DNA from: Streptomyces sp. CA-210063
GTDB taxonomy: Bacteria > Actinomycetota > Actinomycetes > Streptomycetales > Streptomycetaceae
DNA: 64,000 nt
Assembly: GCF_024612015.1 (NCBI RefSeq)
Contig: NZ_CP102512.1
Coordinates: 3,658,001 to 3,722,000 of the forward strand
Direction of reading: 5' to 3'
A program made the position numbers and the translations under genes. A model generated the notes under the pieces. That model was not told the origin of the DNA, did no database searches, and was given only the letters and a program-made list of their open reading frames with translations. Positions 52,362 through 60,761 of this stretch are shown here, piece after piece; within the stretch, counting starts at the first letter, position 1; the number at the start of each line of letters is the position of its first letter.

Positions 52362-52850
52362 GTGCGAGAACGGCGTGTGGCCCAAGGAGCCCGCCGGGCC
52401 CGGGAGTTCGAGGCGTTCGTCGCGGGTGCGGCGGGGCGGCTGTCGCAGACCGCCACCCTGCTCACGGCGGAACCGCCGAACGACAACCCGCGCGCGCGGC
52501 GGCTGCTGACCCATGCCCTCGCCCACACGTACGCGACCTGGGACCGGCTGCGCGGCGAGGACCCCTACGACCGGGCCCGTCAGCAGCTGGCCCTCCGTTT
52601 CGCGCGCGGGGCCTGGCACCACCACGGCCTCTTCCGCCCCGCGCCCGGCGGCGTCCTGGGCATGCTCAGCCCCCAGGAGCGGCTGATCCTCGTCCTCAGG
52701 CTCTACGAGGGCGTCGCCGAGGAACAGACGGCGGCGCTCCTCGGGCTGCCCGTCGAACGTGTACGGGCGATCTGTCTGCGCGCGATGGCGACCGTCCTGC
52801 ATCCCCCGCGCGAGGCCGCCCGCAGGGTGGCGGAGGTGGCGCCGTCATGA
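52362..52850 (+). CDS. Sigma-70-like factor (SigE/ECF-like)
   Basis: 162 residues. Region 2-like sequence ('FEAFVAGAAGRLSQTATLL', 'RRLLTHALAHTYATWDRLR') and a region 4-like helix-turn-helix ('LSPQERLILVLRLYEGVAEEQTAALLGLPVERV') fit the actinobacterial SigE-type ECF family, though region 2 is short. The GTG at 52362 has GGGAGG upstream. It overlaps by ATGA the next gene, a small membrane protein that could be its regulator. Target promoters unknown. Confidence 0.75.
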   Translation: MRERRVAQGARRAREFEAFVAGAAGRLSQTATLLTAEPPNDNPRARRLLTHALAHTYATWDRLRGEDPYDRARQQLALRFARGAWHHHGLFRPAPGGVLGMLSPQERLILVLRLYEGVAEEQTAALLGLPVERVRAICLRAMATVLHPPREAARRVAEVAPS

Positions 52851-53095
52851 GTCTGCGGGAGCGCGAGGCGGCCGTACGGCGGATCCTGGACCGGACGCCG
52901 CCCCAGGTGCCGCCCGACCTGTGCGCGGCCGCGGTGCGGCGCGGCGGGCGCATGCTGCGGCGCCGGACGGCGGCCCGGCATCTGATGTGGCTGGTGCTGC
53001 TGGCCGCCGTGGTCGCGTTCTTCGTGTGGGCCCTGACGGCCCGCCCCTGGGTGGAGCCGCCGTCGCAGACGACCCCACCGCTGACGGTTTGGTGA
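52847..53095 (+). CDS. Small membrane protein coupled to the sigma factor
   Basis: 82 residues: 45 cytoplasmic residues with Arg-rich helices, one membrane helix (LMWLVLLAAVVAFFVWALTA) and a short Pro/Thr outside tail. No anti-sigma zinc motif (HxxxCxxC) is present; one Cys only. Its translational coupling to the sigma gene suggests an anti-sigma or membrane tether (inference). It ends shortly before a long inverted repeat. Confidence 0.7.
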   Translation: MSLREREAAVRRILDRTPPQVPPDLCAAAVRRGGRMLRRRTAARHLMWLVLLAAVVAFFVWALTARPWVEPPSQTTPPLTVW

Positions 53096-53113
53096 GCGCC
53101 CGGGCAAGGGCCT

Positions 53114-53313
53114 AGCGGCGCCGGGGAAGTGGAGGTGCGTTCCCGCGTCGTTCGGTGCGTGCTCTCGGCGTGCCGGACGAAGGGCCTCGATGGGGGCACC
53201 TCCCACTCGAGCGAAGCCGAGAGTGGGGGAGGAGCTACTTGGGCCTTTGGCCGGTGCGGCGAGAGTGCGTGCCGGGCGGCGTGGGGGCGTGTCTCCACTT
53301 CCCCGGCGCCGCT
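53114..53313. repeat. 200-base inverted repeat between convergent genes
   Basis: Outer arms of 21 bases (GCGGCGCCGGGGAAGTGGAG core) at 53114-53134 and 53293-53313 are perfect complements; inner arms pair imperfectly for another 45-50 bases; the centre holds CCCACTCGAGCGAAGCCGAG-type sequence common in Streptomyces intergenic DNA. No gene. It can act as terminator for both genes or be a MITE-like element. Confidence 0.82.
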
Positions 53314-54468
53314 TTAGCCCAGGGCCTGCTGGAGGTCCTCCAGGAGGTCGTCCACGTTCTCGATGCCCACGGAGAGGCGTACGAGGTCGGCGGGGACCTC
53401 CAGGGCGGAGCCGGCCGCGGAGGCGTGCGTCATACGTCCCGGGTGCTCGATCAGGGACTCGACGCCGCCCAGCGACTCGCCGAGGGTGAACACCTTGGCG
53501 CGGTCGCAGACCCCGACCGCCGCTTCTTCGCCGCCGGTGACCTGGAACGACACCATCCCGCCGAACGCCTTCATCTGCTTGGCGGCGACCTCGTGCCCGG
53601 GGTGCTCGGGCAGGCCCGGGTAGAGGACGCGGGACACGCGCGCGTGCCGGGTGAGCATGTCGGCGACCTTGGTGGCGTTCTCGCTGTGCCGGTCCATGCG
53701 GACGGCGAGCGTCTTGGTGCCGCGCAGCACCAGCCAGGCGTCGAACGGCCCGGCGACCGCGCCCATCGCGTTCTGGTGGTACGCCAGCTCCTCGCCCAGG
53801 TCCTGGTCGCCGACGATCAGGGCGCCGCCGACGACGTCCGAGTGACCGCCCATGTACTTGGTGAGCGAGTGCACGACGACGTCCGCGCCGAGCGCGAGCG
53901 GCTGCTGGAGGTAGGGGGTGGCGAAGGTGTTGTCGACGACCAGCTTCGCGCCGGCCTCACGGGCGACCTGGGCGACGGCCGCGATGTCGGTGATGCCGAG
54001 CAGTGGATTGGAGGGGGTCTCCACCCAGACGACCTTCGTCTTGGGGGTGATGGCGGCCCGGACGGCCGTGGGGTCGCTGGTGTCGGCGACGGACCAGTCC
54101 ACGCCCCACCGGGAGACGACCTTCGCGAAGAGGCGGAACGTGCCGCCGTACGCGTCGTTGGGGATGACCACGTGGTCGCCGGGGCTGAGCAGCGTACGCA
54201 GCAGGCAGTCCTCGGCGGCCAGCCCGGACGCGAACGCGAGGCCTCGGCGGCCGCCCTCCAGGGCGGCGAGGTTCTCCTCCAGCGCGGTGCGGGTGGGGTT
54301 GGCGCTGCGGCTGTACTCGTAGCCGCCGCGCAGGCCTCCTACGCCGTCCTGCTTGTAGGTCGAGACCTGGTAGATCGGCGGGACGACAGCCCCGGTGAGG
54401 GGATCCGCGGTGTTGCCCGCGTGGATGGCGAGGGTCTCGAAGTGTTGGCTGGTGTGCGTGTCGCTCAT
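53314..54468 (-). CDS. metB: Cystathionine gamma-synthase / PLP Cys-Met metabolism enzyme
   Basis: 384 residues. PLP lysine K204 in VVVHSLTKYMGGHSD; other landmarks are 'YEYSRSANPTRTALEENLAALEGG' (in part), VDNTFATP and 'LGESLGGVESLIEHP'. It joins O-succinyl- or O-acetyl-homoserine with cysteine to give cystathionine; distinction from cystathionine gamma-lyase cannot be made firmly by eye, though the Streptomyces gene is usually called metB. ATG at 54468. Its 3' end abuts a long inverted repeat. Confidence 0.88.
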   Translation of the reverse strand: MSDTHTSQHFETLAIHAGNTADPLTGAVVPPIYQVSTYKQDGVGGLRGGYEYSRSANPTRTALEENLAALEGGRRGLAFASGLAAEDCLLRTLLSPGDHVVIPNDAYGGTFRLFAKVVSRWGVDWSVADTSDPTAVRAAITPKTKVVWVETPSNPLLGITDIAAVAQVAREAGAKLVVDNTFATPYLQQPLALGADVVVHSLTKYMGGHSDVVGGALIVGDQDLGEELAYHQNAMGAVAGPFDAWLVLRGTKTLAVRMDRHSENATKVADMLTRHARVSRVLYPGLPEHPGHEVAAKQMKAFGGMVSFQVTGGEEAAVGVCDRAKVFTLGESLGGVESLIEHPGRMTHASAAGSALEVPADLVRLSVGIENVDDLLEDLQQALG

Positions 54469-54573
54469 GGTTGTCGAGCGTAAGCGGTTCGGGGCGTGCC
54501 GGGCGCCTTGTGGCTCCACCGAGTGCCGGGGCGCCTTACGGCTCGGGGGGATCTGTGAGGGGGCGGCTGCGGG

Positions 54574-54640
54574 TTGGCTGTGGCTGGTCGCGCCCACGCG
54601 GCGGAGCCTCATATCGATACAGCCCCGCGCCCCTTTCGGC
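54574..54640. repeat. Interspersed Streptomyces repeat, copy 1
   Basis: Contains GGTCGCGCCCACGCGGCGGA and CCCCGCGCCCC flanks; its complement resembles the element at 55842-55895. The two copies flank the 54717 gene in inverted orientation. Confidence 0.7.
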
Positions 54641-54716
54641 GCTGCAGTCCCCGGAGTTGTCCACAGGGCCTCCACCGGGTTGGGCAATTGTCGGCGGCGT
54701 CTGGAACCCTTGTGGC

Positions 54717-55835
54717 ATGGAGATTCTCTGGGTCCTGATGGCGATGCTCATGGTCGGGTTCGTGGTGTGGCCGATCGTGGCGCGTCGGCGGGCCGGTATT
54801 CAGCAGGTGGAGGCAGGGCATCCGGACGCGGCGGACCCGGCGAACTACGGGTTCGTGCGGCAGGAGCTGCTGGACGTACGGATGCCGGGGCCGGACCAGG
54901 ATCTGCTGGACGTGCTGGACGTGGTGCAGCGCTCGCAGGACTACCGGGCGGCGAAGCAGCTGCTGGCCGGTACGGACGCGGACGGCGAGGTCCGGTGGCA
55001 GCGGGTGCAGGCGTTCGCGGGCGCGGCGGCGCTGGAGCTGGCGCAGCGGCCCGGCGGGGTGGGCGAGACGCCGGGCGGGCAGTGGCTGCGGGTGTGGCGC
55101 GCGGAGGCGCCCAAGGACCCGGGCGGCGCGGCGGTGCACGCCGAGTTCCTGGTGCAGCAGGCGTGGCGGACGTCGACGCCGGGCACGGACGACTTCCGGA
55201 TCATCATGGAGGAGGCCAGGTCGGCGTGCGGCGACGCGGCGCTGCTGGCCCCCGGTGACCCGATCCCGTACGTCATCGAGCTGTCGGTGGCACGCGGGCT
55301 GGCGTACTCCCGCGAGGAGTTCGAGCAGCTCTGGCTGAAGATCCTGGACCGGGCCCCGGCGCACATGGGCGCGCATCTCGCGGCCCTGCACTACTGGTGC
55401 GAGAAGTGGCACGGCTCGCGGGACCTGGCGTCGTCCTTCGCCGAGGCGGCCGCGGCCCGCGCCCCGCAGGGCTCGCTCCTCGCGGCCATGCCGCTCTTCG
55501 CGGTGTTCGAGCACCTGCCCGAGGTGAACCTGGTGCAGGGCTTCTACGAGAGCGAGGTCGTCACCAAGGCGATCCACGGCGCCCTCTTCGCGGTGCACGC
55601 GGCACGTCCCGACGACCCGATGCTGGCCCATGTCCGCCACCTGCTGATCTTCTTCCTGGTCCGTGCCGAGCGCTGGTCCGAGGCCATGAACCAGCTCGTC
55701 CACGTCGACGGCCACGTAGGCGCCCTCCCCTGGACCCTCACCTCCGACCCGGCCGCGGACTACGCGATATACCGGGCGTTGGCGGTGGCGGGTTATGAGG
55801 CGAACGGGGGAAACCCGGCGACGCTGCTGCACTGA
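54717..55835 (+). CDS. Membrane-anchored helical-repeat protein, paralogue A
   Basis: 372 residues. One N-terminal helix (ILWVLMAMLMVGFVVWPIVA), then a helical domain with TPR/DUF4034-like features. Segments such as 'LHYWCEKWHGSRDLASSFAE' and 'APQGSLLAAMPLFAVFEHL' match the gene at 57754 ('LQYWCAKWRGSEKLATEFAE', 'APLGSLLTVLPLIAHFEH'). The two paralogues flank an M48 peptidase. The role is unknown; the helical part is presumably cytoplasmic. ATG at 54717, no obvious ribosome site. Confidence 0.75.
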   Translation: MEILWVLMAMLMVGFVVWPIVARRRAGIQQVEAGHPDAADPANYGFVRQELLDVRMPGPDQDLLDVLDVVQRSQDYRAAKQLLAGTDADGEVRWQRVQAFAGAAALELAQRPGGVGETPGGQWLRVWRAEAPKDPGGAAVHAEFLVQQAWRTSTPGTDDFRIIMEEARSACGDAALLAPGDPIPYVIELSVARGLAYSREEFEQLWLKILDRAPAHMGAHLAALHYWCEKWHGSRDLASSFAEAAAARAPQGSLLAAMPLFAVFEHLPEVNLVQGFYESEVVTKAIHGALFAVHAARPDDPMLAHVRHLLIFFLVRAERWSEAMNQLVHVDGHVGALPWTLTSDPAADYAIYRALAVAGYEANGGNPATLLH

Positions 55836-55841
55836 AGCGCC

Positions 55842-55900
55842 CGGTAAGGGGCGCGGGGCCGTGACATATGCGGCTCCGCCGCGGGGCGCGACAAGCCACC
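55842..55900. repeat. Interspersed Streptomyces repeat, copy 2 (inverted)
   Basis: Begins TAAGGGGCGCGGGGCCGTG and contains GCGGCTCCGCCGCGGGGCGC; it corresponds to the complement of the element at 54574-54640. A 17-base tandem pair (AGCCACCACGGACCGGC) follows at about 55894-55927. Confidence 0.7.
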
Positions 55901-56116
55901 ACGGACCGGCAGCCACCACGGACCGGCAGCCGCCACACCCACCCATGCCCCCACCCCATTGGGCGACCCAGTCCCCCGGTAAGCCCTTGCAACCCCCCAC
56001 ACCCGTGAGAAATACTCCGCCTCTCACACCTTTTGGTCATGGACACGTCCCAGACCGCCCAATTTCACCGCTTAAATGATCGTTCGCGATCTTTCCCGTG
56101 GGGGGAACTCTGCCCA

Positions 56117-57757
56117 ATGGGCGCGACCCTGCGCGCACTGCGCGCCCTCGTGCTGCTCGCCGGCTTCTATCTGCTCGGCGTGATCCTGCTCGCGGCGCTC
56201 GCCGGCGCCGACTACCTGCTCCACCTGCACGCCCCGACCAGCCTGGCGGCCAAGCTGTACGTGGTCTCCGTACTGCTGGCGATCCCGCTGGTCCGCGGTC
56301 TGTTCATGCTGCGGACGCCGAAGGGCGAGGAACTGCCGGGCCTGCCGGTGACGGAGGCCGACGAGCCCGAACTGTGGCGGACCGTACGGGAGCTGGCCGA
56401 CGAGGTCGGCACCCGGGCGCCGTCCCGGATCGTCCTGACGGCCGACGTCAACGCCGCCGTCAGCGAGGACGCCCGGCTGCTCGGCCTGCTGGCCGGCCCG
56501 CGCCGCCTCTACCTCGGCGTACCGCTGCTGCAGGGCCTGACCGAGGCGCAGTTGCGCGCGGTTCTCGCCCATGAGCTGGGCCACTACTCGAACGCCGACA
56601 CCCGGCTCGCCGCGATCACCGTGCGCGGCCGGGCGCAGGTGCTGCGCACCATCCGGCACTTCGAGGAGCGGGCCGACAGGACCGCCGGGCGCGAGCGGGC
56701 GCGGCAGGAGAAGAAGAACGCCAAGGCCGCGGCCAAGGGCAAGGAGACCAAGGAGATCGACACCGGGCACGCGGGCATCACGTACCGCGTGATGGCGAAG
56801 ATCTACATCGGCTACGCCAAGCTGTACATCCGCGCCACGCTCTCCGGATCGCGCCGCCAGGAGTACGCCGCCGACGCGGCGGCCGCCCGGATCGCCGGGC
56901 GGGAGGCGACCTCGTCCGCGCTGCGCGAGATACCGGCGCTGGACGCCGCGTTCGGCTTCTACATGAACAGCTACGCCACGCTCGGCGCCGAGGCGCGGCT
57001 GTTGCCGCCGCGCGGTGAGTTCTTCGGCGGCTACGGTCGGATGCTCTCCGCCCGCCAGCTCGAACTGATCGGCCTGCGCACCGAGTTGCCCACCGTGCCC
57101 TCGTCGCCGTACGACTCGCATCCGCCCATCGCCGACCGGGTCCGGCGCATCGAGGAGCTGCCCGCCGACGGCCGGGCGGACGAGGCCAAGGGCGCGGCGA
57201 TCGGACTGCTGGCCGACCCGGACCGGACCCTGGAGGCGTTGGAGGACGCGGTCCTCAACGAGGACGTGCTGCGGTTCCGGCGCACCGGCGACTGGCAGGA
57301 GCTGCTCGACGGTGCGATGGCCGCGAACTTCGCCGGCCTCGACACCGCGCTGCACCGGGCGCTGGCGATGTACACCAAGGACCACCCGTCCCTGCCCGCG
57401 CTGCTCAAGGTGATCGACGACGGTCAGCTGTGGCAGCTGGCGCGGCGGCTGCCGCTGTCGGACCGGGCGGCCGAGGCGCAGGGCCGGGCCTTCCGCGAGT
57501 TCGTCCGGCCCGCGCTGGCGGACGCGCTGCAGGGCATGGTGCTGGCCGAGCTGAGCGCCCGCTCCCGGCTGCGCTGGGAGTTCTCCTGGTCGGAGCCGGC
57601 CTCGGTGCGGCTGCCGCCCGCGCCGGACGGCTCGGAGACCGACCTCGGCGCCGCGATCGACGCGGCGGTCGCCGACCACCCCGACACCGGGCCGCTGCGC
57701 GCGCTGCTGCCCGCTCCCCAAGGACCCGCCGCCCGAGAAACGGACGCACCGCGATGA
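56117..57757 (+). CDS. M48-family zinc metallopeptidase (membrane)
   Basis: 546 residues. Two or three N-terminal helices, then HELGH at residues 152-156 (zinc-binding HEXXH) and a third ligand Glu in 'RRQEYAADAAAARIAG'. A Lys-rich insert separates them (RQEKKNAKAAAKG). The last 200 residues are helical with no clear family. It would degrade membrane or membrane-near proteins, in the manner of HtpX. GGGGGAAC precedes the ATG; the 3' end overlaps the next gene by ATGA, coupling it with paralogue B. Confidence 0.88.
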   Translation: MGATLRALRALVLLAGFYLLGVILLAALAGADYLLHLHAPTSLAAKLYVVSVLLAIPLVRGLFMLRTPKGEELPGLPVTEADEPELWRTVRELADEVGTRAPSRIVLTADVNAAVSEDARLLGLLAGPRRLYLGVPLLQGLTEAQLRAVLAHELGHYSNADTRLAAITVRGRAQVLRTIRHFEERADRTAGRERARQEKKNAKAAAKGKETKEIDTGHAGITYRVMAKIYIGYAKLYIRATLSGSRRQEYAADAAAARIAGREATSSALREIPALDAAFGFYMNSYATLGAEARLLPPRGEFFGGYGRMLSARQLELIGLRTELPTVPSSPYDSHPPIADRVRRIEELPADGRADEAKGAAIGLLADPDRTLEALEDAVLNEDVLRFRRTGDWQELLDGAMAANFAGLDTALHRALAMYTKDHPSLPALLKVIDDGQLWQLARRLPLSDRAAEAQGRAFREFVRPALADALQGMVLAELSARSRLRWEFSWSEPASVRLPPAPDGSETDLGAAIDAAVADHPDTGPLRALLPAPQGPAARETDAPR

Positions 57758-58851
57758 CCGTACTGCTGTGGATACTGGCCGTCCTGGCGGTGCCGACGCT
57801 GCTCTTCGGCCTCTGGATGGCCTGGGTCTTCCTCAAGGAGTTCTTCTCCCCCAGCGCCGATGAAGGCACGGACATCGCCGAGGCGATGGGGCTGCTGCCC
57901 GCGGAACGGCAGAACACCCAGCTCGCGGGCCCGCTCCCGGCCGGCCTGGAGTCGGCGCTCGCCGCCGTGCGCGGCGGCGACTGGAAGGCGGCCGCCAAGC
58001 TGATGCAGGACACCGGCCGGGACTGGGAGCGTCGCTCCTCGGCCGCGTATCTGCTGGCCGAGATCGCGGCCAAGGAGGACGACTGGCTGCTCGCCTGGGA
58101 GTCGGACCGGCCCGACGACCCGGACGCGGCCGTCGTCCGGGCCCGCAGCACGGTGATCCTGGCCTGGGACCTGCGCGGGGCGAAGCTGGCGAAGCACACG
58201 ACCGGTGAGCAGTTCGGGGGCTTCCACCGCATGCTGGAACGTTCCCGCGAGGAGATCGGCCGGGCGGCGGCACTCAACCCCGACGACCCCACGCCGTACA
58301 TCACCGAGATCTGGGTCGCGCTCGGGCTCGGCTATCCGCACTCCGAGATGGACCGGCTGTGGGCGGAGATCACCGCCCGGGACCCGCACCACTACGAGGC
58401 CCACTTCTCGGCGTTGCAGTACTGGTGTGCGAAATGGCGGGGCTCGGAGAAGCTGGCGACGGAGTTCGCCGAGCGCGCGGCGGCGCAGGCACCGCTGGGC
58501 AGCCTGCTCACGGTCCTGCCGCTCATCGCGCACTTCGAGCACGACACGTCGGACGACAACAGCGTCGACCGTACGCCGAGGATGATCGGCCGCGTGGACG
58601 CCGGTCTCGCCGACGCCGCCGCGGCCGATCCGACCCACCCGCGCCTCCCCGAGCTGCGGCACCTCCTCGCGTACTACCTCTCCCTCCAGGACCGCGACGA
58701 CGCCGCGCTGGAACAGTTCAAGCTGGTCGACGGGTACGTCGACGCCCTGCCGTGGCGCTATCAGGGCGACGGCGAAGCGATGGCGGCGTTCTACTGCCGT
58801 ATCCGGAACTCGTCGGCACAGGCGGTGGCGGCGGCGTCCCCGACAGACTGA
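57754..58851 (+). CDS. Membrane-anchored helical-repeat protein, paralogue B
   Basis: 365 residues. N-terminal helix (TVLLWILAVLAVPTLLFGLWMAW) and a helical-repeat cytoplasmic region related to the 54717 gene over its C-terminal 200 residues ('DRLWAEITARDPHHYEAHFSAL' in part, 'YVDALPWRYQGDG'). It is translated in coupling with the M48 peptidase, which implies a joint role, for example as an adaptor for substrates (inference). A hairpin terminator follows. Confidence 0.78.
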   Translation: MTVLLWILAVLAVPTLLFGLWMAWVFLKEFFSPSADEGTDIAEAMGLLPAERQNTQLAGPLPAGLESALAAVRGGDWKAAAKLMQDTGRDWERRSSAAYLLAEIAAKEDDWLLAWESDRPDDPDAAVVRARSTVILAWDLRGAKLAKHTTGEQFGGFHRMLERSREEIGRAAALNPDDPTPYITEIWVALGLGYPHSEMDRLWAEITARDPHHYEAHFSALQYWCAKWRGSEKLATEFAERAAAQAPLGSLLTVLPLIAHFEHDTSDDNSVDRTPRMIGRVDAGLADAAAADPTHPRLPELRHLLAYYLSLQDRDDAALEQFKLVDGYVDALPWRYQGDGEAMAAFYCRIRNSSAQAVAAASPTD

Positions 58852-58878
58852 GCCGGCGGGGTCGCCCTACGGAATGTT

Positions 58879-58912
58879 GGGCGGTACCTGGAACGTTCTC
58901 CAGGTACCGCCC
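58879..58912 (+). terminator. Hairpin terminator after paralogue B
   Basis: Perfect 14-base arms GGGCGGTACCTGGA / TCCAGGTACCGCCC (58879-58892, 58899-58912), loop ACGTTC, followed by ACTCGTTT. Located 27 bases after the stop and 45 before msrA. Confidence 0.85.
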
Positions 58913-58956
58913 ACTCGTTTCGGGCGCCCCAAGCACCCACAGCAGTAGGAGTCCCC

Positions 58957-59622
58957 ATGCTCTTCGGCCGCACGCCCCAGCTGCCCACCCCCGAGCAGGC
59001 TCTGCGTGGCCGCGCCGAGCTGCCCTTCACCGTGCCCGACCGCCACACCGTGCTCGGCACCCCGCTCCTCGGCCCCTACCCCGAGCACCTGGAGACCGCC
59101 GACTTCGGCCTGGGCTGCTTCTGGGGCGCCGAGCGGAAGTTCTGGCAGCTCCCGGCGGGTGTGTGGACCACCCTCGTCGGCTACCAGGGCGGCTTCACGG
59201 AGAACCCCACCTACGAAGAGGTCTGCTCCGGCCTGACCGGCCACACCGAGGCCGTCCGCGTCGTGTACGACCCCGCCCTCATCTCCTACGAGCGACTCCT
59301 CCAGGTCTTCTGGGAGTCCCACAACCCCACGCAGGGCTTCCGCCAGGGCAACGACGTCGGCACCCAGTACCGCTCCGCCGTCTACACCCACACCCCGGCC
59401 CAGGCCGCGACCGCCGAAGGCTCCCGCGAGGCCTACCAGAAGGTGCTCACCGACGCCGGCCACGGCGAGATCACCACGGAGATCCTCCCGGCGGAGGGCC
59501 GCACCTTCTACCCCGCCGAGGGCTACCACCAGCAGTACCTGGACAAGAACCCGGCGGGTTACTGCGGCATCGGCGGCACGGGGGTGTCCTGCCCGATCGG
59601 CGTGGCCAAGGCCGAAGGCTGA
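58957..59622 (+). CDS. msrA: Peptide methionine sulfoxide reductase A
   Basis: 221 residues. Catalytic Cys54 in GCFWGAER; '[18 protein letters not shown]', '[20 protein letters not shown]' in part, and C-terminal Cys pair region '[16 protein letters not shown]' for resolution. It reduces methionine-S-sulfoxide in proteins using thioredoxin. AGGAG precedes the ATG at 58957. Confidence 0.96.
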   Translation: MLFGRTPQLPTPEQALRGRAELPFTVPDRHTVLGTPLLGPYPEHLETADFGLGCFWGAERKFWQLPAGVWTTLVGYQGGFTENPTYEEVCSGLTGHTEAVRVVYDPALISYERLLQVFWESHNPTQGFRQGNDVGTQYRSAVYTHTPAQAATAEGSREAYQKVLTDAGHGEITTEILPAEGRTFYPAEGYHQQYLDKNPAGYCGIGGTGVSCPIGVAKAEG

Positions 59623-59675
59623 CATCACCGGGCGGGCCTCGGAACGGCACTCCTGCCCGCTCGGCTGCGCCGCGA

Positions 59676-59735
59676 CCCACATGTGTCGTGCACATCCCCG
59701 CTTCGCCCACATGTGTCGTGCACATCCCCGCTTCG
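59676..59735. repeat. Perfect 30-base tandem duplicate
   Basis: Two identical 30-base units at 59676-59705 and 59706-59735, each with the palindrome CACATGTG and GTGCAC. They lie between the convergent msrA and MBL genes. Confidence 0.95.
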
Positions 59736-59753
59736 TCGGAGGGCGAACCGGCT

Positions 59754-60590
59754 TCAGCGCCCGCCTCCCTCCGGCTCGAACCCCGCCAGCAGCTGTTCCA
59801 GCGCCTCCTGGTCCGGCCCCATGAAAGGTGGGGCGTCCGGGGCGAAGGTGAGGGTGTCCAGGAGGGAGCCGCTGATGCCGGCGGCCGGGGGGAGGTGGGT
59901 GGAGAGGACCAGGTCGGGCTTGCGGTCCTTCAGGGGCTGGAAGGTCGCCAGGTACTTCTCCATGTCGACCGTCTTCACCCAGGGGCTGTCCACCGTGGCC
60001 CAGAGGAGCTGGGCGGTGCGCAGGTCCTCGATGGCGACGTCGCGGACGTCGTCGGCCTGGGCGAGTTCGGCCGTGGGAAGGGGTGCGCCGAAGCAGTCGG
60101 AGCTGAAGCAGACGCCGGAGTGGTCGTCGAAGAAACCGACGGTGGCGGGGTTGTCGAACAGGGGCGGGCGGAAGCCGGTGAGGGTGCGGTCGCCTATGTC
60201 CATCGTCTCGCCGGGGTTGAGGAGATAGCAGCGGTCGAGGGGCAGTGGGCGTTCGCAGGACAGGATCCCCGCGCCGATGAAGGTCGTCACGACGCGCGCG
60301 TCGGGTGCCGCCGCCAGCAGGTCGAAGATGCCGCCCGTGTGGTCGCGGTCGGGGTGGGTGAGCCAGATCCAGCGCACGTCCGCCGGGTCCAGCACCGTGC
60401 CGAGCGTCTCGAGGAAGTTCCGGTCGGGCAGGCCCAGGCCGCTGTCGACCACGACCGGCTGGTCGGCCAGCAGGACGAAGGCGTTGACCGGGATGTGTCC
60501 GATCCCGGGGACCTCCAGGCTGTCGGCCAGCACGCTGATGTCCGGGCGAAGCCTGTGGACCGTGCCCGGTCGGACCTTTTGAAGGGGCAT
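59754..60590 (-). CDS. Metallo-beta-lactamase-fold hydrolase
   Basis: 278 residues. The zinc motif reads THPDRDHTGG (THxDxDHxGG), with further ligands likely in 'GVCFSSDCFGA' and 'STHLPPA'. This is a general MBL hydrolase, flavodiiron- or glyoxalase-like in the pattern 'IWLTHPDRDHTGGIFDLL', substrate unknown. The ATG at 60590 (MPLQKVRPGTV) is likely; a GTG at 60599 is an alternative. It diverges from the 60762 gene. Confidence 0.85.
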   Translation of the reverse strand: MPLQKVRPGTVHRLRPDISVLADSLEVPGIGHIPVNAFVLLADQPVVVDSGLGLPDRNFLETLGTVLDPADVRWIWLTHPDRDHTGGIFDLLAAAPDARVVTTFIGAGILSCERPLPLDRCYLLNPGETMDIGDRTLTGFRPPLFDNPATVGFFDDHSGVCFSSDCFGAPLPTAELAQADDVRDVAIEDLRTAQLLWATVDSPWVKTVDMEKYLATFQPLKDRKPDLVLSTHLPPAAGISGSLLDTLTFAPDAPPFMGPDQEALEQLLAGFEPEGGGR

Positions 60591-60761
60591 GTCGATCACA
60601 TCTCTGAAGCCCCCCGGGTGGTGATCGTGCCGCGGCCGCCTGTCTCTCCCTCCTCCATCGTCCGGCCGTACCGGCGGCCCCGCATCCGGGCAGCCCATGG
60701 CCCGAGCGCGTGCCCCGAGCCCCCTGCCCCGGGCCCACGACCCGAGGGATAACGTCTCGGC

